Source: Planctomycetota bacterium (GTDB taxonomy: Bacteria > Planctomycetota > Planctomycetia > Planctomycetales > Planctomycetaceae). Taken from it: 49,813 nucleotides of DNA. Below, piece after piece: positions 43,360-49,813 of this stretch. The notes below the pieces were generated by a model. That model made no database searches. It had not been told where the DNA came from and was given only the letters and a program-made list of their open reading frames with translations. Position 1 is the stretch's first letter. Each line of letters opens with the position of its first letter. The stretch covers positions 1 through 49,813 of the forward strand of contig QWQF01000257.1 of assembly GCA_003669125.1 (NCBI GenBank), in the 5' to 3' direction. The translations under genes and the position numbers were made by a program.

Positions 43360-44412
43360 TCAGCGCGTTTGAAACGTGCGGGGCTTACCTTCGAGGCCGA
43401 TTTGGACGGTGTAGCTTTCGCCTCCGGGAGCAACCGAGGCTTTCACGAACACGGCTTGGCATGAGGCCGTGTCATCGACGTTGTTGGCGATGAACTCGGC
43501 GGGCGTTTGTTCGTCGGCTTTGAGCTTCACGTTGCGATGCAGTTGATAGATCGCTTGCAACGATTTGATTTGGCGGAGCGTCGCATTCGTGCTCGGTTCG
43601 CAGCCTTTGGTGGGACCGTTGCACATCACGCAGACGCGCGGGTCAATCGCCAACACGAGCGCCGGATGGTTGCTCACACCCAGGCCATGATGCGTGACCA
43701 TGAACAGCTCAACTTTGCCGAGCGGATTGTTCGGGGTCATCAGCTTCGTCTCGATCTTGTGGGTGAGGTCGCCGCAGCACAGGAATGAAAACTTGCCGAA
43801 CTTGGTCAGGAAGCTGACGCTCGCGGCGTTGTCGGACGGGTCGTCTTCCGGCGGCTTGAAGTCCTTGGCGAACGGATTCGGCTCGCCGACGTTCGGGATG
43901 ACTTCGCGGCTGGCGGTGACGATCTTGATCGACAGCGGAGTCTTGTCGGATTTCAGCGGCAGCATGTCGCCGGCTTTGACCGCCTTCGATTTGTTTTGCG
44001 AGGCGGCTCGGTAATCGACCATCTTCTTCTCGAAGTTCTTGTCCTCGGCCAGAGTCTCCGGGATACCGCGATCCCAAAAGTTGTTGATTTTGATTTGCGA
44101 CGCGAGCGCGGCGTGATTGCCGTAGTGATCCAGATGCCAATGCGACACGGCCGCGTGATCGAGATGATCCTGCTTGGCGACGTCACGCAGCACCTTCAAA
44201 ATCCTGTCGCGATCGCGGCCACCGTAGTCGGGGTATCCGGAGTCGATCAGCAGCGACTCGCCAGCGGGGGTGATCACCAGCGTCGCGGCTCCCCCTTCGA
44301 CGTCGATGAAATAAATGTCGAGCCGTCCGTTTCGCTGGTCGGCGACGGCCGTCACATGACTCACGCAAATTGCCGTCAAACACAGGCCCCAAATCATCAG
44401 CAGGCGTCTCAT
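43360..44412 (-). CDS. Exported metallo-beta-lactamase-fold hydrolase (ComEC-like type)
   Basis: The product is 350 residues from ATG 44412, with a signal peptide at residues 1-24. The fold begins LDIYFIDVEGGAATLVITP, then LLIDSGYPDYGG. The metal site is present as H91-W-H93-L-D95-H96, and further ligands are likely in CCGDL and THHGLGVSNHP. This resembles the metallo-beta-lactamase part of ComEC/Rec2-type proteins without the membrane channel. A phosphodiester, as in extracellular nucleic acid, is a plausible substrate but unproven. An extra segment (residues ~115-150, Lys-rich) enlarges the loop after the metal motif. The gene lies 52 nt upstream of argS on the same strand. Confidence 0.88.
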   Translation of the reverse strand: MRRLLMIWGLCLTAICVSHVTAVADQRNGRLDIYFIDVEGGAATLVITPAGESLLIDSGYPDYGGRDRDRILKVLRDVAKQDHLDHAAVSHWHLDHYGNHAALASQIKINNFWDRGIPETLAEDKNFEKKMVDYRAASQNKSKAVKAGDMLPLKSDKTPLSIKIVTASREVIPNVGEPNPFAKDFKPPEDDPSDNAASVSFLTKFGKFSFLCCGDLTHKIETKLMTPNNPLGKVELFMVTHHGLGVSNHPALVLAIDPRVCVMCNGPTKGCEPSTNATLRQIKSLQAIYQLHRNVKLKADEQTPAEFIANNVDDTASCQAVFVKASVAPGGESYTVQIGLEGKPRTFQTR

Positions 44413-44539
44413 GGTTGATTCTCCGAAAACCGTGATGGTGGAAATTCCAGACTCATTTCTTCGTGCCCTTCGTTTCCTGCGGTTCCATCTCCTGTTTTGG
44501 AACGGAAGGAAACGAAGGTTGTGAAGGGAAGGCAGGATA

Positions 44540-45862
44540 TCAGCCGTTTGCCGGAGTTGCAGTGGGCGGGACGGTTGTCGGTGGCTCAACCTTCGGAACT
44601 GCCGCTGGTTGGTTGCTGATGTTCGGTGAAGCTTCTGTCGCAGATGGCGTTTTGGCGAAGCGTTCTTTGGAGAACTCGCTCAGTTCCGTGTTGAAGAGTT
44701 TCACGAGTGCGTGCAGGCAGCAGGCCACGACCGGTCCCACGAAGATGCCCCACAAGCCCATCACCTGCATGCCTCCGAACACGCTGACGAAGGCCAGCAG
44801 CGGGTGCAGGCTGGTTTCGCTTTGCAGGACGTAGGCTTTGATGACATTGTCCATCGTGCCGATGACGGCGATCCCGAAGATGGCCAGGAAGATCGCCTGC
44901 CCATGAAAACCATCGGCCCACAGCCAGATCGCGCATGGCCCCCAGACCATCCACGTCCCGGCGATCGGAATCAATGACGCGAACGTGGCTGCGACGAACA
45001 GCAAAAAGAAATTGTGGAACCCCAGAAAGAACAGGACCACGGCCGTCGCCGCTCCTTGAGCAATCGACGAGAGCATCGTTGCCGAAACGACCGACTGCAT
45101 CACCCGATTGAACTCGTGAATGAGCTGCCGCTGGTAGTCGATCTGGACCGGGATGAGTTTCTGTGTCGCGTCCAGCAGCGACGAGCCGTCGCACAGGAAG
45201 TAGTAAAATGCGATCAGAAACATCGTCAGCCCGATCATCATGCCGACGGCCGCGCCGAGCAAACCGAAGGTTTTCGTCGTCAGTCCCCAACCCCCACTGG
45301 CGGCAACGCCCAAACTTTTCATCGCCAGTTCTTGCAGCGGCGGCCCTGCGTCTTGCACGGCGTCGGTCAGACCTTGCTCGAATTCCGCAAGCAGCCGCTG
45401 ACGTTCCGCTTCGGCCGCTTCACGTTCGGAAGGGCTTGCGGATTCGCCGGGCAACGGTTGGACGTAGTCCAAAGTCTTCGTGGCGAGCTTGCGGATCTGT
45501 GCTTTGAGTTCGTCGTTGGAGGGCTGGTCGGCGCGTTGCAGTTTCTCGACGGTCGCTGAAACTTTCTCCGTCCCTTTGACGGCCAAGTCCTTCAATTGCC
45601 ACGCGGCCGTGACGATCGCCAACGTCAGCGGCACAAACAGCAGCAGGCAGACGGAAGTCATCGTCGCCGCCGCCGCGACGCGAACTCGGTCGCGAAACTT
45701 GCGTTGGAAGTAGCCGTGCAGCGGCTGGCACCAGACCGCCGTGATGGCGGCTAGAAACAGCGGCAACAGAAACGGGGTCACAATCTGGTAGAAGGTGATT
45801 CCCAAAAAGACGATCAGACCCGTTAAGATCGCCAGCGAAACTAGGCGTGCCATCGACGTCAT
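44540..45862 (-). CDS. AI-2E family (PerM/YdiK-type) membrane transporter
   Basis: The product is 440 residues from ATG 45862 (ATG 45853 is also possible). Two spans are at the N-terminus (LAILTGLIVFLGITFYQIV and PFLLPLFLAAITAVWCQPL). A large soluble loop follows at residues ~90-190, then five or more spans. They include LTMFLIAFYYFLCDGSSLL, the conserved AAVVLFFLGFHNFFLLFV region and the C-terminal GGMQVMGLWGIFVGPVVACCL. The family includes the proposed autoinducer-2 exporter TqsA, but most members carry other, unknown cargo. The last ~40 residues are Pro/Thr-rich. The start codon lies only 47 nt from that of the divergent ACT gene. Confidence 0.92.
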   Translation of the reverse strand: MTSMARLVSLAILTGLIVFLGITFYQIVTPFLLPLFLAAITAVWCQPLHGYFQRKFRDRVRVAAAATMTSVCLLLFVPLTLAIVTAAWQLKDLAVKGTEKVSATVEKLQRADQPSNDELKAQIRKLATKTLDYVQPLPGESASPSEREAAEAERQRLLAEFEQGLTDAVQDAGPPLQELAMKSLGVAASGGWGLTTKTFGLLGAAVGMMIGLTMFLIAFYYFLCDGSSLLDATQKLIPVQIDYQRQLIHEFNRVMQSVVSATMLSSIAQGAATAVVLFFLGFHNFFLLFVAATFASLIPIAGTWMVWGPCAIWLWADGFHGQAIFLAIFGIAVIGTMDNVIKAYVLQSETSLHPLLAFVSVFGGMQVMGLWGIFVGPVVACCLHALVKLFNTELSEFSKERFAKTPSATEASPNISNQPAAVPKVEPPTTVPPTATPANG

Positions 45863-45909
45863 GGGATGTCTTTCAAAAAAAACGGCCTCACCGCGAGGAA
45901 AGTTCGAGC

Positions 45910-46494
45910 ATGGCCAGACGCTACATCATCTCGCTGACGGGGGCAAACCGGGTCGGAGTCTTGGCGGCCGTCACGACGGCCCTCGACGAACTGCGAGGCA
46001 ATTTGTGGGAAGCCAACATCTCGGTGATGCAGCCGTTTTGCTCGATCTTGTTGGCGGCTGATTTTCCCGATGACCGCACCCAAGACGTCGTCTCCGATCA
46101 CATTCGCGATCTCTGTCGCCCCTACGGCGTCGAGGTTCGGCTGAGCGAGCCAGCGGCCGAGTCGGGAATCCTCACACCGCCTTCCAACAAATATGTGCTG
46201 ACGGTGCGAGGTTCGGACAATCCGGGAATGCTGCGGATGCTTTCCGGAAAGCTCGCGGAGTTGAGAGTCGACATTCGCAATCTGTACGCCGAGCGTTGCG
46301 AGCGCGACAAATCGTTCTCGCTGGAGTTGGAATTGGCGATGCCGCTGTCGCTCGATTTCGCGCGAGTCAGCGAGCAGCTTTTCGCTCGCTGCCAAGAAGT
46401 CGGCCTGAACGCGACGTTGGAACCATTCGCCGAGTTCGTGGCCCGCTGCGGTGGAAACCTTCGCGACTCAGTGCGAGCGACAACCCGCGTGTGA
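45910..46494 (+). CDS. Double ACT-domain regulatory protein (GcvR-like)
   Basis: The product is 194 residues from ATG 45910, preceded by GAGGAAAG. Residues ~4-80 form one ACT domain (YIISLTGANRVGVLAAVTTAL) and residues ~95-175 a second (YVLTVRGSDNPGMLRMLSGKLAEL). The arrangement without a catalytic part matches GcvR-type regulators and the small two-ACT proteins of unknown ligand. ACT pairs usually bind amino acids at their interface. The Gly-containing turn needed for ligand contact is present in both domains (ANRVGV, SDNPGM). Its divergent partner is the AI-2E transporter, so a shared control region is possible. Confidence 0.88.
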   Translation: MARRYIISLTGANRVGVLAAVTTALDELRGNLWEANISVMQPFCSILLAADFPDDRTQDVVSDHIRDLCRPYGVEVRLSEPAAESGILTPPSNKYVLTVRGSDNPGMLRMLSGKLAELRVDIRNLYAERCERDKSFSLELELAMPLSLDFARVSEQLFARCQEVGLNATLEPFAEFVARCGGNLRDSVRATTRV

Positions 46495-46509
46495 GTTTCA
46501 TTTCGCCAT

Positions 46510-47298
46510 TCACGCGGCGACACACGGCGAATTCGTCGCAGCCGACATTTCCACCAACTCTTCAGCGATGACGCCGTTCAACGTCTGTTCCAGATCGGCC
46601 AGAATGTCGGCCACCATGCGGCCGTCGAGCAACCGGTGATCGTACGCCAGCGTGACTCGTGAGCGGCCGCGCTCATCGAACGGTCCAAACGTCAGGCCGC
46701 TGGTCAAGAAACCAGGCGGATGCGAAATCTCTGCCCCGCGCGATCCGATCGTTGTCAGAAAAAACGTGCCGCAACGCCTCACCCGCGTCACACCGGAAAC
46801 GTTGAGCGTCCACCACCACACGATCCGCCGAATCCACGAGGGGAATGCACTGAGCCACCATTGCTGCTTGAACATTTCTTGCACCGGCTCGGTTTGACAG
46901 CGGTCGAGATGCGTCTGCAAGCGATCCAGCGGAAGCTCGTCCGAGCGAGGGAACCGCGACCAAAACAGCCACGGCTCACCGTCCACTTCGCGATGCGTGA
47001 CGATCGTCGCCGAGCTGTGCGGATGCTGATACAGATGCGCCCACGGCCACGGCATGTAGGTCTGCCGCAACGGCGGATACTTCGCCGCCACAATCGCGAA
47101 CGCTTTGATGAACAAGATCGACCAAGAGGTCCGCTGAGCCGATCTTTCTCGCGCAGCGGCGACGACACTCAAATCAATTCGCCGGTCGTGAGGAGTCGTC
47201 GGCACCTGCCGATTCAGCCGCAACAGGTCAATCACGAGTCGCCGGCTGCGCGGAATTGCCAATCGTCGCGGTTGCTCAACGGTCAATGATCGAGACAT
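46510..47298 (-). CDS. 2-oxoacid dehydrogenase E2-like catalytic domain protein
   Basis: The product is 262 residues from ATG 47298, preceded on the minus strand by AAGGAG. The key stretch is LAYD220-H221-R-L-L-D-G226, the E2 acyltransferase active-site motif HRxxDG. The sequence before it, LTFGPFDERGRSR, occupies the family's usual strand. No lipoyl domain and no E1/E3-binding domain are present, so it is not a normal pyruvate or oxoglutarate dehydrogenase subunit. It more likely uses a CoA thioester to acylate another substrate. The N-terminal half (RLVIDLLRLNRQVPTTPHDR, then RTSWSILFIKAFAIVAAKYP) fits the trimer-forming part of the fold. The gene stands alone. Confidence 0.78.
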   Translation of the reverse strand: MSRSLTVEQPRRLAIPRSRRLVIDLLRLNRQVPTTPHDRRIDLSVVAAARERSAQRTSWSILFIKAFAIVAAKYPPLRQTYMPWPWAHLYQHPHSSATIVTHREVDGEPWLFWSRFPRSDELPLDRLQTHLDRCQTEPVQEMFKQQWWLSAFPSWIRRIVWWWTLNVSGVTRVRRCGTFFLTTIGSRGAEISHPPGFLTSGLTFGPFDERGRSRVTLAYDHRLLDGRMVADILADLEQTLNGVIAEELVEMSAATNSPCVAA

Positions 47299-47441
47299 GT
47301 GAGGCGACTCCTTTCGCCGAATCGAAATCCTTGAGTCACACCGTATCACGGCTTGGCGAACCGCGCAAAGAGCAGCTCTCGCCTCATGGCGATCGCGCTG
47401 GAAGTTTTTGCGAACGGACGATTTTCCTGCGAAGGTCATGG

Positions 47442-47469
47442 TGGACGTCGAGCCAATCCGATTTAGAAT
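47442..47469 (+). promoter_or_regulatory. Possible promoter of the DUF1501 gene
   Basis: TAGAAT (47464-47469) matches five of six -10 bases. TGGACG sits 16 bases upstream and matches the -35 box at four of six. Transcription would start about 45 nt before the coding start. Confidence 0.3.
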
Positions 47470-47516
47470 CAGCCACCGTTGATTTGTCGTTTGAAGACTG
47501 CCGCCGAGGAACCACG

Positions 47517-48965
47517 ATGCTCGGAAATCACCGCCACGGATCGCTGCACTCGCAACATGCGTTTGCGAATTTTCAGGGGCGAACTCGCGAAGGCCTCACG
47601 CTGACCGACCGTCGTGGCATGTTGAAGGCGGGACTGGCCGGAGTCGCGGGGTTGAGCTTGCCAAGTTTGTTGAAAGCTCAAGCCGGCGGCGGAGCGAAGA
47701 CCGGCAAGAGCGTGATCCTGCTGTGGATGGCCGGCGGGCCGAGCCACATCGACACTTGGGATCCGAAGCCCGATCGGCCGTACATGAATCGCGGGCCGTT
47801 CGGAGTCACGCAGACGAAGCTCCCCGGCACGATCATCTGCGAGCACCTGCCGAAGCAGGCGGCGATGCTCGACCAGTTCACGATCATTCGGTCGGTCGAT
47901 TGCAAGCACTCGAACCACGAGCCGAACATGGTCATGCAGACGGCGAACCTCGCCAACGAACCGCGCGTCAACAAGGAGGCGGAGAAGTATCCCGCCCTCG
48001 CGTCGGTCGTGGCGAAGCATCACGGTTCCAATCATCCCTCGATGCCGCCGTACGTCGCGTTCATGCGATCGCGGTCGCATCTGGCATTCGCGGGATATCT
48101 CGGCAAGCAGTACGACCCGTTCCTCGCCAGCCAGGCGACGCGGTTGCCGGTCTACGATTTGGTCGGCAAAGACACCGGGACGATGTCGCAAGCGGGAGCG
48201 TTCCAATTGCCAACTGGTCTCTCGCTGGATCGACTGTCCGATCGGCGATCGTTGGTCGGCTCGTTCGATCGGCTGCGACGAGACATCGATCAGGGTGGTT
48301 CGCTGGCCGCGATGGATGCGTACCAGCAGCAGGCGGTTGACATGGTGCTCGGCCGGCGCGCTCAAGCGGCGTTCGACATCACCCGCGAACCGGCGGAGAC
48401 CCGCGTGAAGTTCGGCAGTCATCTGTGGTGCCAGCAAGCGCTGATCGCGCGGCGACTGGTGGAGTCGGGCGTTGCGTTCGTAACGATCGACCTGAGCTAC
48501 CACACCGCGTCGGGAACGTGGGACACGCACGGCGACAATATCCCTCCCTACGGCGGAATCAAGAACGGACTCGGCCCGCTGCTGCCGTTGTTTGATCATC
48601 TCATCACGACGCTGGTCGGCGACTTGTCCGAGCGTGGGTTGCTCGACAACACACTGGTGATCGCGATGGGGGAATTTGGCCGCACGCCACAGATGGGAAC
48701 TCAGGACAGCAGCGACGGCCGCAATCACTGGCCGAACATCATGTCGATGTGTCTTGCTGGCGGCGGCTATCGTCACGGTCAGGTCATCGGCGCGAGTGAA
48801 CCCGACGGCGGCATCATCCGCGAACGTCCCGTCACGCCGGGCGATCTCGCCGCGACGATCTTCCACCACTTCGGCGTGCCGCTCGACGTGCAATACCTCG
48901 ACAACCGCGGTCGCCCGATTTTCGTCCTGGCCAACGGCGGACAGCCGCTGCGCGAGTTGATGTAG
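47517..48965 (+). CDS. DUF1501 exported protein
   Basis: The product is 482 residues. ATG 47517 follows GAGGAA (47506-47511). A Tat-like signal lies a little inside the N-terminus: TDRRGMLKAGLAGVAGLSLPSL, then a hydrophobic stretch to about residue 58. The mature part shows VILLWMAGGPSHIDTWDPKP, IRSVDCKHSNHE, FVTIDLSYHTASGTWDTHGDN, and LVIAMGEFGRTPQMG with GRNHWPN. These are the conserved blocks of DUF1501, which has an alkaline-phosphatase/sulfatase-like fold. The conserved D, H and E positions suggest a metal site, but no activity is established for this family. In planctomycetes it normally accompanies a PSCyt cytochrome gene. Here it stands alone, divergent from the E2-like gene and convergent with the dus gene. 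Confidence 0.93.
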   Translation: MLGNHRHGSLHSQHAFANFQGRTREGLTLTDRRGMLKAGLAGVAGLSLPSLLKAQAGGGAKTGKSVILLWMAGGPSHIDTWDPKPDRPYMNRGPFGVTQTKLPGTIICEHLPKQAAMLDQFTIIRSVDCKHSNHEPNMVMQTANLANEPRVNKEAEKYPALASVVAKHHGSNHPSMPPYVAFMRSRSHLAFAGYLGKQYDPFLASQATRLPVYDLVGKDTGTMSQAGAFQLPTGLSLDRLSDRRSLVGSFDRLRRDIDQGGSLAAMDAYQQQAVDMVLGRRAQAAFDITREPAETRVKFGSHLWCQQALIARRLVESGVAFVTIDLSYHTASGTWDTHGDNIPPYGGIKNGLGPLLPLFDHLITTLVGDLSERGLLDNTLVIAMGEFGRTPQMGTQDSSDGRNHWPNIMSMCLAGGGYRHGQVIGASEPDGGIIRERPVTPGDLAATIFHHFGVPLDVQYLDNRGRPIFVLANGGQPLRELM

Positions 48966-48980
48966 CCCGAGCTTCGCAGC

Positions 48981-49813
48981 TCAAGCCACTTCGCAGGTTT
49001 CCGAAAAGATCGGCGAGTCCTCGTTGATCACGCGGCGGCGGCCGGGCAAGTCCTCGTGGTACCACTCATCGAGCACCGCGTCCCATTCAGCCAAACTGCT
49101 GACGACGATGAACGCCTCACGCAGTTCCTCGAACCGCGGATGCAGCTCCGAGTACTTGATGCCGAACTTGCGGAGCATGATCGCGGTTCGCTTCTCGTCG
49201 TAGACTTCCATCGCGAGCCGGAAGTGTTCTCGCAGAGCGTCGCGCTGTTCGTGCAGCGACGGCGGATCGGGCAGCGGCAAGCCAGCCGCGAGTGCGCGGG
49301 CTTCGCGAAAAATCCACGGATTGCCGATCGCGCCGCGAGCAGCCGTCACGCCGTCCACACCGGTCTGCTGAATCATGTCGAGACACGCCTGAGCCGTGAA
49401 CAAGTCGCCGCTACCGAGCACCACTCGGTCGCCGGCATGCTGTTTGATTTCACGGAGGATGTCCCAATTGCTCGGCCCGTTGTACCGCTGCTCGACCGTC
49501 CGGCCGTGGACGGTGATCGCCGCCGCGCCGCGCTCGTAGGCACCGTCGAAAATCTCAAAGAACTTGTCGCGACTCTCGGCCTGATCGTCGAGCGCTCGCC
49601 GCATCTTGACGGTCACGGGAACGTGCGGCGGCACGGCGTCTCGCACACGGCTGACGATTTCCAGCGCAGTCTCCGGCTGGCTGAGCAAGAACCCGCCTCG
49701 GCAACGCCCCAACACTTTTTTCACCGGGCAGCCGAAGTTGATGTCGATCACGTCGAAGCCCGCTTCGACCAACTTCAACGCCGCCGGGCCGAAGTCCTCC
49801 GGAACGGCTCCCA
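48981..49813 (-). CDS. dus: tRNA-dihydrouridine synthase, N-terminus outside window
   Basis: The visible 277 codons are open to the window edge, so the start lies beyond it. Dus features are DVIDINFGCPVKKV (the NxGCP motif with the Cys that donates a proton to the uridine), VPVTVKMRRAL, AITVHGRTVEQRYNGPSNWD, and VLGSGDLFTAQACLDM with DGVTAARGAIGNPWIF for FMN binding. The C-terminal helical domain follows. The enzyme reduces particular uridines in tRNA using FMN and NADPH. NFGCPVKKVxGRxxGG is closest to DusB. The exact tRNA position cannot be read from sequence. Confidence 0.93.
   Translation of the reverse strand, partial: GAVPEDFGPAALKLVEAGFDVIDINFGCPVKKVLGRCRGGFLLSQPETALEIVSRVRDAVPPHVPVTVKMRRALDDQAESRDKFFEIFDGAYERGAAAITVHGRTVEQRYNGPSNWDILREIKQHAGDRVVLGSGDLFTAQACLDMIQQTGVDGVTAARGAIGNPWIFREARALAAGLPLPDPPSLHEQRDALREHFRLAMEVYDEKRTAIMLRKFGIKYSELHPRFEELREAFIVVSSLAEWDAVLDEWYHEDLPGRRRVINEDSPIFSETCEVA

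Overview
The window reads as chromosomal DNA of a planctomycete, probably of the order Planctomycetales. This rests on protein families that are largely typical of that phylum: a cytochrome-c/PA14/DUF1592 protein followed by a DUF1552 protein, a DUF1501 protein, a large DUF4175-like protein beside VWA and squalene-repeat proteins, and a long RTX-repeat protein with an N-terminal LExR-type motif. It carries 31 genes I accept as protein coding, one of them cut by each window edge. A further frameshifted dehydrogenase and one gene remnant are also present. I found no tRNA, rRNA, CRISPR array, insertion sequence or prophage. The base composition looks uniformly GC-rich.

Layout. 1-9.7 kb: the end of a membrane protein, then a plus-strand run of a DUF4175-like giant, a DUF2442 protein, a VWA/amidotransferase-like membrane protein and a squalene-cyclase-repeat protein. 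9.7-12.1 kb: a small membrane protein, a remnant of a larger gene, and an exported thioredoxin-like protein interrupted by one in-frame UGA. 12.1-19.2 kb: a Gfo/Idh/MocA oxidoreductase (minus), then DUF1592, DUF1552, a frameshifted zinc dehydrogenase and a lipoprotein. 19.4-24.2 kb: a glycosidase-like protein, stand-alone CoaB, a Cys/Tyr-rich exported protein and an APH-like kinase. 24.3-28.3 kb: hisS and a YkgJ protein (minus), then a coiled-coil membrane protein and a rhomboid protease. 28.5-35.5 kb: a large unrecognised protein, a CobW-type GTPase, a DegT/DnrJ aminotransferase, a GAF-HlyD adaptor and a GNAT acetyltransferase. 35.6-41.3 kb: the RTX protein and a HEAT/pseudo-receiver protein. 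41.3-49.8 kb: argS, an exported metallo-beta-lactamase-fold protein, an AI-2E family transporter, a double-ACT protein, an E2-like acyltransferase, DUF1501 and a partial tRNA-dihydrouridine synthase.

The strongest lead is the exported thioredoxin-like gene at 10663-12078. Its one in-frame UGA (10990-10992) directly follows a Cys codon and is followed by a perfect 6-bp stem with a 5-nt loop. That loop begins 22 nt after the UGA and has G at its second position, which matches the layout of a bacterial SECIS element. The reading frame is intact on both sides. I propose it is a selenoprotein.

The second lead is a set of palindromic repeats scattered between genes. One copy sits in frame inside the DUF1592 coding sequence, where it adds about 25 residues.
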